From contig NZ_JAQFWQ010000017.1 of NCBI RefSeq assembly GCF_027706725.1, positions 20,301 through 84,300 of the forward strand: 64,000 nt of DNA, read 5' to 3'. The notes under the pieces were generated by a model that was not told where the DNA came from, made no database searches, and saw nothing but the letters and a program-made list of their open reading frames with translations. Position 1 is the stretch's first letter; the number at the start of each line of letters is the position of its first letter. The DNA comes from Nocardiopsis endophytica (GTDB lineage Bacteria; Actinomycetota; Actinomycetes; Streptosporangiales; Streptosporangiaceae). The position numbers were made by a program, and so were the translations under genes. Shown piece by piece: positions 18,801-26,114 of the stretch.

Positions 18801-19181
18801 GACCGTCTGCACGTCGGGGAAGGCGCCATCGCTCCCGTGTCGCCGCGTGCCTGGCACTACGACGTGAACGGCATGCAGGTGGTGAAGAAGTGGTTCTCCT
18901 CCCGGCAGCGCAATCCACGAGGGAAGCGAAAGGGCACTCCCCTGGACGACATCCGTCCCGACCGGTGGTCAGCCGACTACACCGACGAGCTCGTCGACCT
19001 CCTGTCGGTCCTGACACTTCTCGTCGATCTCGAGCCCCAGCAGGAACGACTCCTCGATGACATCATGGACGGACAACTGATCACCGTGGGCGAACTCACC
19101 GCCGCTCACGCGCTGCTCCCCGATGAATGGAACAGGAAGAGACCGCCTTCGGACGAACAGTTGAGCTTCCCCGCCGAGTGA
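15813..19181 (+). CDS. type ISP (single-chain type IIG-like) restriction-modification enzyme
   Basis: A 1122-residue enzyme that cuts foreign DNA and methylates adenine in the same site. Seen: an N-terminal PD-(D/E)xK nuclease (PDFGVD with Asp82, then VELKK with Glu102 and Lys104), a helical coupler, an N6-adenine methyltransferase with motif I DPAMGTGTF (388-396) and motif IV NPPY (509-512), and a long C-terminal target-recognition region. No separate S or M subunit is next to it, as expected for the ISP class. The ATG was chosen because GGAG precedes it and homology starts shortly after; upstream in-frame sequence is low-complexity. GC in the first half is about 58 percent, below the neighbours, which suggests transfer. 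Acts in the cytoplasm. Confidence 0.9.
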   Translation: MTALPSDPSPDHGPHLPVGGYAARRLEAFIDEVKRSSNRGGWKEEQLRSPLKILIQDLSKDMGIPVTVFGEIPVKGLGARPDFGVDTADTGRSPINRIGYVELKKPNHPIPPSEYVQGHDLQQWENLRSLPNLLYSNGTEWSLFRYGIQRGRTTETPPLFSTKQKRIPPQREFETLLWDFLTWAPEQSYTLDQLITRVAHMCRQLRGEIIDLIEEERYSDGLKPFTGLARDWKTILFPTMKPGPDFADAYAQTVTFSLLVARESGVDFTDKTAREIGEQLGKHHRFLGEAFSTLVSSEEVEKKTILPTVIRILQPLDWNTVMQGEEHLYTDLYEVFLSRYDLELRKKSGSYYTPDPVASYMAEFVDSVLKKKMGVRTGFAHRSVTTIDPAMGTGTFLAAVTRRAATTLLDEVGPVQTRHRLREMYESRLIGFESSAAPFAVAELRLHQQLQDVYGVEVPKEHRRFLVNTLDDPGLAVPAYGLRYEEILDFRRRANETKCTTRIQVALGNPPYLAQAHQRAPAPWISKRRTDPVTDPIDSRPSLDEFREPGMGRIDNKLHHTAIYFWRWATWKLFDAHPDDPAGIIALVSTSAFLTGNVFAGMRRYLRATADEGWIVDLSPEGHQAPGPTRVFPGVQHPICIAVFVRYGEPRPDRPAKVWYTALEGLKEQKFTALSSDASLSVDGDAFALTQNGATAPFLPTSSSAVAWSSFPAFANLFPWHAPGVKANRTWVIAPERSTLLQRWRKLKSARPDTMDHLFKATDDRTTLKGVENLPAIADDHLEPVITKFAHRAFDRQFIVNDPRFVDRIRPALWKCVGLQQVYAVEQHSLQVSSGPGLLFTFCPPDQHYFNNRGGRVLPLHRDRAGRVPNTPPRLLSALESRLGITVTVEDLMAYCAGVVAHPGFVARFQEELKVPGIRIPLSADPDLWQAAVESGRQIIWLHTYGERFCDPDADRPRGAPRLPRGRRPQLVAEISDGKGGLPDRIWHDSDTGDAGDRLHVGEGAIAPVSPRAWHYDVNGMQVVKKWFSSRQRNPRGKRKGTPLDDIRPDRWSADYTDELVDLLSVLTLLVDLEPQQERLLDDIMDGQLITVGELTAAHALLPDEWNRKRPPSDEQLSFPAE

Positions 19182-19221
19182 CCTGGCTGCAACACCAGTG
19201 GCCCACCTCTCGCGCTTTCGG

Positions 19222-20259
19222 CTATCTACCCTGCTCACGCAAGGTGGCCAGCCGGCCGTCGATCGCATACGTCAGATCCCGGAACTCCGACCTGCACTTC
19301 TCGACCAAGCCCTGCATGCTCCCCATCGCGCCATCGGCCGTTCTCAGGTCGAACATCGGCTTCCGAGCGTCGTGCGCGAGCGGCATGAGGCTCCGGTACT
19401 GGCGGATCGTGGCGATCTCGTGGTCTCCGTCGCCCTCGATGCCGCTCTCCTCCAGGACGAAGCGCTCGTACACCATGGGAATGCGGTCCAGCCACCGCTT
19501 GTAGGCCCCGACAGGACGATCCAGGCGGAATCCCGGCTGCATGATCACATACCCAAGAGGGCTCATGTCACCGCTCGGAAGCACCATGTCCTCCGGAGCC
19601 TGGTGCACGACGACGCCCTGCCACTTCCTCCTCCACTCGGCGAGCGTCGGCCCCAGATTCCGCAGCCCGCGCAGGGAGAAGAGGTCTGCGGCGAGCGGCA
19701 TCAGCACCGTGTCGGAGGAGAGGAGGGCCGCACGGTTGATCGCACCCAGGTTCGGGCCGACATCGATGAGCACGACGTCAGGGTCGACCACTCGACGCGC
19801 GTTCTGGATGACACGGTAGAAGGCGGTCGTCGCGCGCACGGCTTTGGCGTTTCCGGCAAGGGTGTTGCCCCATGCTTGGGACAGTTCATCTTCGAACCGA
19901 CTGAGTTCGAGGTCGCCGGGAAGGAGCCACAGCCCTTCGACCACCTGCGCCGGCTCGATGAGCTCCACATCACCGGTCCCCTCGACGATGGGCTGTACGG
20001 CCTGCGCGATCGTCTTAGGGGTGCCCGGGGACAGCAGCGTGAACATCACCTCCTGCCGGGGCCCAAAGGAGGGGTCCGTCTCATCCCATAGGAAGGCCAG
20101 ATCGTCCTCGTCCAGGAACGCCGAGGTGAGGTTGGACTGCGGGTCCAGGTCTACCGCCAGTACGCGCTTCCCCCTGCGCTGGTACATGTGGGCGAGGTGG
20201 TAGGCCAGCGTCGTCTTCCCGACACCGCCCTTGTTGTTGAACAGCGCGATGGATGTCAC
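19222..20259 (-). CDS. ParA/MinD-like ATPase without a ParB partner
   Basis: 345 residues with a deviant Walker A (KGGVGKTT, residues 10-17), DLDPQSNLTSAF and the VLIDVGPNLGAINRAAL Walker B region, so a dimerising ATPase of the ParA family. The GTG start is preceded by GGAGGG at suitable distance; an upstream in-frame codon would add nine residues. No parB or centromere-like repeat is seen. Its stop faces the stop of the restriction-modification gene 40 nt away. It could serve a mobile element that brought the restriction gene, or a defence system. The role is not determined. Confidence 0.85.
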   Translation of the reverse strand: MTSIALFNNKGGVGKTTLAYHLAHMYQRRGKRVLAVDLDPQSNLTSAFLDEDDLAFLWDETDPSFGPRQEVMFTLLSPGTPKTIAQAVQPIVEGTGDVELIEPAQVVEGLWLLPGDLELSRFEDELSQAWGNTLAGNAKAVRATTAFYRVIQNARRVVDPDVVLIDVGPNLGAINRAALLSSDTVLMPLAADLFSLRGLRNLGPTLAEWRRKWQGVVVHQAPEDMVLPSGDMSPLGYVIMQPGFRLDRPVGAYKRWLDRIPMVYERFVLEESGIEGDGDHEIATIRQYRSLMPLAHDARKPMFDLRTADGAMGSMQGLVEKCRSEFRDLTYAIDGRLATLREQGR

Positions 20260-20326
20260 TGGGCCCTCCTCATCACCACGACCCACGAATTCTCGTCCAG
20301 CCTCTCGCCCCGCGGGCGACCGGGGG

Positions 20327-20360
20327 CACCGGCCCCGTCCGGAAGGCAGCGGGGCCGGTG
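20327..20360 (-). terminator. hairpin terminator between the small-gene pair and the ParA-like gene
   Basis: Perfect 11-bp arms (CACCGGCCCCG and complement) with a 12-nt loop, 18 nt beyond the stop of the 82-residue gene in the direction of transcription. Confidence 0.6.
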
Positions 20361-20377
20361 TGCTGTGGCCTTCGGGC

Positions 20378-20626
20378 TCAGCCCTTGACGGTTCCGCTGG
20401 AAAAGCGGCGGGGGAGGTCGGGCCTGTGGACGAGTCGGCGGGCGGCGCCGACCTGGCGCATGAGGCGTTCGAGGTAGGCGTACTGGAGGTCGGCCCTGTC
20501 GTGGCGGCCCAGGCGCAGCACGAGGTGGACGCCGGGAGCCAGGGTTAAGAGCAGCTCGCCGTCCTCGGTTTCGTCGAGGCGCACCATGCCGGGGGCCGGG
20601 TCGGTGATGCGGACGGGGCGGTTCAC
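20378..20626 (-). CDS. hypothetical protein, 82 residues
   Basis: Small protein with strand-rich sequence (LLLTLAPGVHLVLRLG) and a basic C-terminal third (LVHRPDLPRRF). Not recognised. Its ATG overlaps the stop of the upstream 129-residue gene by 4 nt, so the two are very probably translated together. A hairpin follows its stop. Such pairs are often found beside Scr1/DUF397 modules in actinomycetes, but no function is known to me. Confidence 0.65.
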   Translation of the reverse strand: MNRPVRITDPAPGMVRLDETEDGELLLTLAPGVHLVLRLGRHDRADLQYAYLERLMRQVGAARRLVHRPDLPRRFSSGTVKG

Positions 20627-21012
20627 CGGGGCCTCCCGCAGCCGGGCATGGCGCGCCGAAACGGCGCGTCCCGGACCTCATCGCGGCCCAAGCGCCGGGC
20701 CAGGGCGGTCAGGGCGCGCAGGTCCTTGGCCTCGCGGCAGGCGGCTCGGCGCTCGTGGGCGTCGAGGTAGGGGCGCACGCGCGGGCGGGGCAGGTGGGCC
20801 AGGTAGTGGTCGGTGGCGGCGAGCAGGGCGGCGAAGTCCTCCAGGTCGCGGCAGGAGAAACCGACGTCGTGGCCGCCGTGCGCGGCGGTGAACAGGAGCG
20901 CGACTCCGTCGGACGTGTAGCCCAGGCCCCAGCGGGTGTAGTGCAGGGCGAGCTCGACGAAGCGGGAGTAGGAGTCGCCGTCGAGGCGAGGGGCGGCGTA
21001 GGTGACGCTCAT
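20623..21012 (-). CDS. hypothetical protein, 129 residues
   Basis: Not recognised. The start is set at the ATG giving MSVTYAAPRLDGD; the longer reading frame upstream is low-complexity and crosses the promoter region of the divergent regulator. Visible are an N-terminal helix (YSRFVELALHYTRWGLGY), a GHDVGFSC segment and a basic C-terminal helix. It precedes and overlaps the 82-residue gene and is divergent from the Scr1-type regulator, so both may share control. Confidence 0.65.
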   Translation of the reverse strand: MSVTYAAPRLDGDSYSRFVELALHYTRWGLGYTSDGVALLFTAAHGGHDVGFSCRDLEDFAALLAATDHYLAHLPRPRVRPYLDAHERRAACREAKDLRALTALARRLGRDEVRDAPFRRAMPGCGRPR

Positions 21013-21105
21013 CGGGGTGCCCCTTCGGGTCGGGGCGCGGTGGCCGGAGTGGACATGGGCTCCCCCAGGGGAGAGGTCGGGCCGATTAGGAGACCCGGTG
21101 GAAGG

Positions 21106-21134
21106 TTGACGCCCTCCATCATCGAACGTAAATT
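21106..21134 (+). promoter_or_regulatory. promoter of the Scr1-type regulator
   Basis: TTGACG (21106-21111), a 17-nt spacer and TAAATT (21129-21134), a near-consensus housekeeping promoter in very GC-rich surroundings. The expected start of transcription near 21141 gives a leader of about 110 nt before the regulator gene. Confidence 0.65.
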
Positions 21135-21140
21135 TTCGAT
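21121..21140. promoter_or_regulatory. inverted repeat over the -10 of the Scr1-type promoter
   Basis: ATCGAA-cgtaaatt-TTCGAT, 6-bp arms, enclosing the -10 hexamer. The position fits a repressor operator, possibly autoregulation by the XRE protein encoded downstream. Confidence 0.45.
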
Positions 21141-21251
21141 CCTCAATAGGGAGTCCGAAAGTCGCCATCACGAGATCTATGCGGTGAATGCGTACATCGA
21201 CCCCGCAGCCGGGGGCGGCGCTAAGATCGCCACGACCGTCAAGGAGGGGAC

Positions 21252-22100
21252 GTGCCCGGACCCACCATCAGTCGCCGCCAGCTGTCAGGAGTCCTCCGGC
21301 GCCTGCGCCGCGACGGCTCGCTAACCCTGGAAGAAGTGGCCGACCGATTGGAGTGGTCGTCGGCCAAGGTCTCGAACATCGAGACGGGCCGCACCGCCAA
21401 GCCCTCTGTCACCGATGTCAGCGCCCTGCTACGGGTCTACGAGGTGGCGGAGGGAACCGCCGAGCACGACGAGGTCCTCGCGCTCGTCCGCCAGTCCCGC
21501 AAGCCGGGGTGGTGGCACCGGTACGGCGATGTGCTGACAGGCGCATACGTCAGTCTCGAGGCTGAGGCCACACGGATCTCGACCTACGAACCGATCGTCG
21601 TCCCCGGCCTCCTGCAAACCGAGAATTACGCGCGCCTACACCAAAGGGCCGCGTCGGCGCCGCTGGCGGCCGAGGAGGTCGAAAGGGCTGTCGAGGCCCG
21701 CAAGCAGCGCCAGGCTCTCCTGGCCAGACCGGACGCGCCCCGGCTTTGGGCGATCATCGATGAGAACGCTCTCCGACGGATGGAATCCGAGCCCGAGATG
21801 ATGCAGGAGCAGCTAGAGCACCTCGTCAGAGTGGGAGAGGACACGGCTAACGGCGTGACCCTTCAGGTCTTGCCAACTACCAAGAGCTTCCGCAGCGGCC
21901 TCGTGGGCCCGTTCGTGATACTTGAATACAGCGGGCCGGACATCGCGCCGTTCGTGTTCTTGGAGACGGACACCGACGGGCTGTACCTGGAGCGGCCTGA
22001 AGAGATCGAACGGTACCGGACTCTCCTCGAACAAGCCCAGTCCATTGCGCTTGACCCACATGAGTCTGTGGAGCTGATGCGTTCCCTGATGCGACGCTAG
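21252..22100 (+). CDS. Scr1 family XRE transcriptional regulator (DUF5753)
   Basis: 282 residues. The N-terminal helix-turn-helix lies at about residues 9-65 (LEEVADRLEWSSAKVSNIETGR), followed by the DUF5753 ligand-binding-like domain with the hallmark YEPIVVPGLLQTENYAR, then QVLP and GPFVILE. In Streptomyces and relatives these regulators pair with DUF397 proteins as antitoxin-like or developmental switches. The next gene is a DUF397 protein 8 nt downstream, so it is an operon. A strong promoter with an overlapping inverted repeat precedes it. Confidence 0.92.
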   Translation: MPGPTISRRQLSGVLRRLRRDGSLTLEEVADRLEWSSAKVSNIETGRTAKPSVTDVSALLRVYEVAEGTAEHDEVLALVRQSRKPGWWHRYGDVLTGAYVSLEAEATRISTYEPIVVPGLLQTENYARLHQRAASAPLAAEEVERAVEARKQRQALLARPDAPRLWAIIDENALRRMESEPEMMQEQLEHLVRVGEDTANGVTLQVLPTTKSFRSGLVGPFVILEYSGPDIAPFVFLETDTDGLYLERPEEIERYRTLLEQAQSIALDPHESVELMRSLMRR

Positions 22101-22108
22101 AGAGGCTG

Positions 22109-22300
22109 ATGACTGTGAGTCCCCTCCGAGACCTCCGTTTCCGAAAGAGCAGCTATAGCACTCCCCAGAACTGTGTCGAGGTCGCCGACGTCCCTGGGAT
22201 GAGCGCCGTGCGCGACACGATGAACCGGCAGCGGGGCCACCTGGAGTTCCCGAGCGCCGAGTGGGCGGCGTTTCTGAGATCGCTCGACGGTGAGCGTTAG
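22109..22300 (+). CDS. DUF397 protein, first copy
   Basis: 63 residues with the full DUF397 pattern: FRKSSYS near the start, NCVEVAD, VRDT and the closing LEFPSAEWAAFLRSL. DUF397 proteins are the small partner of Scr1-like regulators and in some cases act as toxin-like or regulatory binders. It is co-transcribed with the regulator and followed 10 nt later by a strong hairpin, so the second DUF397 gene may be expressed at a lower level. Confidence 0.92.
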   Translation: MTVSPLRDLRFRKSSYSTPQNCVEVADVPGMSAVRDTMNRQRGHLEFPSAEWAAFLRSLDGER

Positions 22301-22309
22301 GCAGACGAG

Positions 22310-22341
22310 CGTGGGGCTCGGCCATCTGGCCGAGCCCCACG
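22310..22341 (+). terminator. strong hairpin between the two DUF397 genes
   Basis: Perfect 14-bp arms (CGTGGGGCTCGGCC and complement) with the four-base loop ATCT, starting 10 nt after the first DUF397 stop. Confidence 0.75.
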
Positions 22342-22359
22342 TGTAGCAGAGCGAGAACC

Positions 22360-22545
22360 GTGTCGAAGCAGCCGGAGTGGAGGACCGGCAGCTACAGCGG
22401 CGTCAACGGCAACTGCGTCGAGGTCGCCCGCCTCCCGGCCGGAGCCGCCCTACGCGACTCCAAGCACCCCGACGACGCCGTACTGGGCTTCCCCTCCTCC
22501 GAGTGGCGCGCCTTCCTCTCCTCGTTGGTCGAGCACACGCCCTGA
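22360..22545 (+). CDS. DUF397 protein, second copy
   Basis: 61 residues with WRTGSYSGVNGNCVEVARL, LRDSK and LGFPSSEWRAFLSSL, a standard DUF397 protein. It is separated from the first copy by a strong hairpin, so it may be a read-through gene or have its own promoter. It is divergent in sequence from the first copy (about one third identical by eye), so it may answer to a different Scr1-type regulator elsewhere. Confidence 0.9.
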   Translation: MSKQPEWRTGSYSGVNGNCVEVARLPAGAALRDSKHPDDAVLGFPSSEWRAFLSSLVEHTP

Positions 22546-22565
22546 CCCCCTATCAGCCCGGCTCA

Positions 22566-22593
22566 CCGGAGGCCGCCGCCTGGCCGCCTCCGG
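22566..22593 (+). terminator. hairpin after the second DUF397 gene
   Basis: 8-bp arms CCGGAGGC and GCCTCCGG with a 12-nt loop, 20 nt past the stop codon. Confidence 0.55.
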
Positions 22594-22631
22594 CCATGCC
22601 CCCCACACCGCCCCGCGGCCCGAGCACGCCT

Positions 22632-22645
22632 GTGAAACCATTCAC
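22632..22645. promoter_or_regulatory. GTGAA-n4-TTCAC inverted repeat upstream of drmD
   Basis: Short inverted repeat with the same half-sites (GTGAA/TTCAC) as the longer palindrome 125 bp downstream, but a 4-nt spacer. Possibly a second, weaker site for the same regulator. Confidence 0.35.
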
Positions 22646-22715
22646 GTCTCCGCTCCTCCGAAAACGTCAACCTCGGAAGCGGTCACCGCGTCCTCCTTCC
22701 TAGAGGATCGCCCGA

Positions 22716-22733
22716 AAGGGACCTTCGTCCCTT
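22716..22733 (+). terminator. hairpin just upstream of the drmD promoter
   Basis: Arms AAGGGAC/GTCCCTT with loop CTTC, followed by a short pyrimidine run. It could end transcription coming from the DUF397 module. Confidence 0.45.
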
Positions 22734-22768
22734 CTTCCTCCGCGGCATTCCGCTTTCCCATTCCTTGG

Positions 22769-22797
22769 TTGTGAACCCGGTTCACACTCGCTACGGT
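22769..22797 (+). promoter_or_regulatory. promoter of the DISARM operon with overlapping 17-bp palindrome
   Basis: TTGTGA (22769-22774), a 17-nt spacer and TACGGT (22792-22797) fit an actinobacterial housekeeping promoter. The palindrome TGTGAACC-c-GGTTCACA (22770-22786, 8-bp perfect arms) covers the -35 and most of the spacer, a position typical for a repressor site. The predicted leader is about 115 nt. Confidence 0.6.
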
Positions 22798-22919
22798 GGG
22801 CTCATCCGACGCTGCCCGCAGCCACGGTCCGGTGCTCCGCTCACACCTCCCTTGGCCACGCGTCGCCCGCGCCGCCCCGCAAGGGGTGCGCCCCACCAGC
22901 GCGATCAGGAAGTCCGGCG

Positions 22920-25900
22920 ATGCCCAGCACAACCGAAGAGCGCCCCGCCCCGGGATCGCTCGTCGCCGTCCGCGGACAGAAGTGGGTCGTCAGCGATGTC
23001 GACCACGCCGACGGCGGAACCCTGGTGACCCTGCAGAACACCGACAGCGGCCGCTACGGCGAGACCCTGAGCGTCCTGTGGGAGATCGAGCCAGGCCGAC
23101 GGGTCCTCCCCCGCGGCTCACTTCCCCCGGTCTCCCCCGACCGGTTCGACCCGCCCGAGCGCCTGGCCGCCTTCCTCGACGCGGTCCGCTGGTCGGCGGT
23201 CACCTCGGCCGACACCCGCACCCTCCAGGCCCCCTTCCGCTCCGGCGTGGCCATCGAGGACTACCAGCTCGAACCGGTCACCCGCGCCGTGGGCGCCCCG
23301 CGCGTGAACCAGCTCCTCGCCGACGACGTCGGCCTCGGCAAGACGGTCGAGGCCGGGCTGGTCGCCCAAGAACTGCTGCTGCGCCACCGTGCCCAGCGCA
23401 TCATGGTCGTCTGCCCCGCCGGGCTGACGGTCAAGTGGAAGGACGAGATGGCCGAGAAGTTCGGCCTGGACTTCACCGTCATCGACTCCGACCGCTGCGC
23501 CCAGGTCCGCCGGGACTACGGCAGCGCGGCCAACCCGTTCAAGGTCTACCCGCTCACCATCGTCAGCCTGTCCTGGCTGCGCGGCCCCAAGGCCCAGCGC
23601 CTCCTCGACGAGGTCCTGCCCGCCGGCGGCGCCATGGGCCCCGAGGACCGCGTGTTCGACCTGCTCATCCTGGACGAGGCCCACCACGTGGCGCCGGCGG
23701 CGCCCAAGCAGGTCTACGCCGTGGACTCCCAGCAGACCAAGCTCATCCGCCGCCTGGCCCCGCACTTCACGCACCGGCTGTTCCTGTCGGCCACCCCGCA
23801 CAACGGCTACCAGGCCTCGTTCACCGCGCTGCTGGAGATCCTGGACGACCAGCGCTTCGCGCGCGGCGTCGAGCCCGACCCGGCCGCCGTCAAGGACACG
23901 GTGGTGCGCCGCCTCAAGCGCGACATCACCGACGCCGACGGCAACCCCCGCTTCGTCGAGCGCGACGCGCGCTCCCTGCCGGTCGACTACCCCGAGAGCG
24001 AGCGGGAGATCCACGGCCTGCTCACCCGTTTCGCCGAGCTGCGCCGCAGGAAGCTCACCACCCGCCGCGGCCGCAAGGCCACCGACCTGGTCACCCTGCT
24101 GCTGAAGAAGCGCCTGTTCTCCAGCCCCGCCGCCTTCGCGCACACGGTGGAGGTCTACCTGGAGACGCTGCGCGCCAAGGGGCGTCCGCTCGACCCGCTC
24201 GCCGACCAGGACGGCGAGGACGAGGTCCCCGAGTGGATGGAGGACTTCTACGACGAGGCCGCGGCCTACAGCGACGAGGAGCTGGCGGAGGCCGAGGACG
24301 ACGCCCTCGACCGCACCCGGCCGATGCAGCCCGACCCCGACGACGATGAGACCGCGCTCCTGGAGCGCATGCTCGAGTGGGCCCAGGACCACGAGGCGCT
24401 CCCCGACGCCAAGGCCACCAAGCTCATCGAGTACCTGACGGCGGTCTGCAAGCCCGATGAGCACTGGACCAACGAGCGCGTCGTCGTGTTCACCGAGTAC
24501 CGCGACACCCTCGACTGGCTCCGTGAGCTCCTCCGCCAGCAGGGGTTGGGCGGCGACCGCGTCGCCGAACTCCACGGCGGCCTGGGCACCGACGAGCGGG
24601 AGCGGCTGCGGGTGGCCTTCCAGAAGGAGCCGTCCGAGCACCCGGTGCGCATCCTGCTGGCCACCGACGCCGCAAGCGAGGGCATCGACCTGCAGCGCCA
24701 CTGCCACCGGCTGGTCAACTACGACATCCCGTTCAATCCGAACAAGCTGGAGCAGCGGATCGGCCGCATCGACCGCTACGGGCAGACCCAGACCCCCGAG
24801 ATCCGCCACTTCGTGGGCACCGGCTGGGACACGGCCGTCGACTCCTATGAGGCCGACCTGGAGTTCCTGTCCCGCGTGGCCACCAAGGTCGCGCGCATGG
24901 AGGAGGACCTGGGGTCGGTCAACGCGGTGCTGTCGGACGCCGTGCAGCGCCGGATGCTCGGCCAGGGCGCGCCGGTGGACGTGGACGCGGCCGGCGCCAA
25001 GGGCGACCGGGTGCCGTCCGAGGCCAACGTCCGCGAACAGGTCCGGCGGGTCCGCACCGAGCTGGAGCGGACCGTCGAAGAGCTGGGCATCACCCCGGTG
25101 CGCGTGAAGCGGGTGGTGGACACGGCGCTGGGCCTAGCCCGCCAGCAGTCCCTCCGCCCGCACGTGGACGAGAAGCACTTCGCCGAGGGCATGTTCGAGG
25201 TGCCGCCGCTGACCGGTTCGTGGGTGCGGGCCAGCGAGGGCCTGACCGAGAAGCCCGCCGCGGGCTCCGGGGACGGCGGCGGGAAGGGCCGTGGGCGCGG
25301 GCGGGAGGAGCCGCTGCGCCAGCTCCCCGTCACTTTCGACCCGGAGGTGGCCAAGGGCCGCGACGACGTGGTGCTGGCCCACCTCAACCACCCCTTGGTC
25401 GCCATGTCCACGCGGCTGCTCCAGACGGCGGTCTCCAACGACCAGGTGGGCCTTGACCGCGTCACCGCCGTCGTCAGCGATGACCCGGATCTGGAGGACG
25501 TGCTGGTCGGCGCCTTCTCCCGGTTCGTGCTGGTGGGGGCCGACGGCATGCGCCTGCACGAGGAGGTGCTGCACGCGGGCGGCTGGCTGCCCGAGGGCGG
25601 GCGCTTCCGGCGCCTGGAGAACCTGGGGGCGCTGCGCGGGATGCTCGACCGGGGCCTGACGGACGGAACGCCGCTGGCCGGGCCGGTCTGGCACCGGATC
25701 CACCAGCGGTGGACCGACCGTGCCTCGGACGGCCTGATGAAGGCGATCGAGTGGCGCAAGGAGACGCGGCTGGAGTCGCTGCGCCGCAGGCTGGAGCAGC
25801 GTGAGGCCGAGGAGCGCGAGCGCGCGACCGAGGTCATCGACCGGTTCAGCGCCACGCTGCGGGCGGCGCTGGCCGAGGACGACGCGGACGCCGAGAACGC

Positions 25901-26114
25901 GCTGTTCAGTACGGCGGAGGTCACCCGCACCACCAAGGAAGAGCGCGAGCAGTACCGGAAGGACCGGATGAACTGGGAGAAACGGTTGGAGATGCTGGCC
26001 GCCGAGCGCGACCGCGAACTGGAGGCGATCGCGGCCCGCTACAGCCGCCAGGAGCCGCACTCCTTCCCCGTCGCCGTCGTCTTCGTCGTTCCGAAGCGGG
26101 AGGCCGTCCGATGA
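22920..26114 (+). CDS. drmD: DISARM system SNF2-like helicase DrmD
   Basis: 1064-residue SF2 helicase/translocase of the SNF2/RapA type that defines class 1 DISARM. Seen: Walker A-like GLGKT (138-142), DEAH (252-255), SATPHNGY, and the C-terminal helicase lobe with ATDAASEGIDLQ and QRIGRIDRYGQ near residue 611. The last 250 residues are charged and partly coiled. The start has AGGAAG 7 nt upstream. It overlaps drmMI by 4 nt. DrmD is thought to help move along or remodel incoming DNA for the DrmA/DrmB complex. It is the first gene of an operon at least ten kilobases long. Confidence 0.93.
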   Translation: MPSTTEERPAPGSLVAVRGQKWVVSDVDHADGGTLVTLQNTDSGRYGETLSVLWEIEPGRRVLPRGSLPPVSPDRFDPPERLAAFLDAVRWSAVTSADTRTLQAPFRSGVAIEDYQLEPVTRAVGAPRVNQLLADDVGLGKTVEAGLVAQELLLRHRAQRIMVVCPAGLTVKWKDEMAEKFGLDFTVIDSDRCAQVRRDYGSAANPFKVYPLTIVSLSWLRGPKAQRLLDEVLPAGGAMGPEDRVFDLLILDEAHHVAPAAPKQVYAVDSQQTKLIRRLAPHFTHRLFLSATPHNGYQASFTALLEILDDQRFARGVEPDPAAVKDTVVRRLKRDITDADGNPRFVERDARSLPVDYPESEREIHGLLTRFAELRRRKLTTRRGRKATDLVTLLLKKRLFSSPAAFAHTVEVYLETLRAKGRPLDPLADQDGEDEVPEWMEDFYDEAAAYSDEELAEAEDDALDRTRPMQPDPDDDETALLERMLEWAQDHEALPDAKATKLIEYLTAVCKPDEHWTNERVVVFTEYRDTLDWLRELLRQQGLGGDRVAELHGGLGTDERERLRVAFQKEPSEHPVRILLATDAASEGIDLQRHCHRLVNYDIPFNPNKLEQRIGRIDRYGQTQTPEIRHFVGTGWDTAVDSYEADLEFLSRVATKVARMEEDLGSVNAVLSDAVQRRMLGQGAPVDVDAAGAKGDRVPSEANVREQVRRVRTELERTVEELGITPVRVKRVVDTALGLARQQSLRPHVDEKHFAEGMFEVPPLTGSWVRASEGLTEKPAAGSGDGGGKGRGRGREEPLRQLPVTFDPEVAKGRDDVVLAHLNHPLVAMSTRLLQTAVSNDQVGLDRVTAVVSDDPDLEDVLVGAFSRFVLVGADGMRLHEEVLHAGGWLPEGGRFRRLENLGALRGMLDRGLTDGTPLAGPVWHRIHQRWTDRASDGLMKAIEWRKETRLESLRRRLEQREAEERERATEVIDRFSATLRAALAEDDADAENALFSTAEVTRTTKEEREQYRKDRMNWEKRLEMLAAERDRELEAIAARYSRQEPHSFPVAVVFVVPKREAVR

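Larger units (their letters stand above)
22546..22919. other. regulatory region upstream of the DISARM operon
   Basis: 374 bases without a gene. It contains, in order, a GC-rich hairpin, a short GTGAA/TTCAC repeat, a second hairpin, a 17-bp palindrome inside a promoter and the drmD ribosome binding site AGGAAG (22907-22912). The two hairpins would insulate the operon from the DUF397 module. Confidence 0.6.

Noticed and set aside
19222..20259. Plasmid partition locus
   Set aside because: ParA-like gene only; no ParB and no parS-like repeats nearby.
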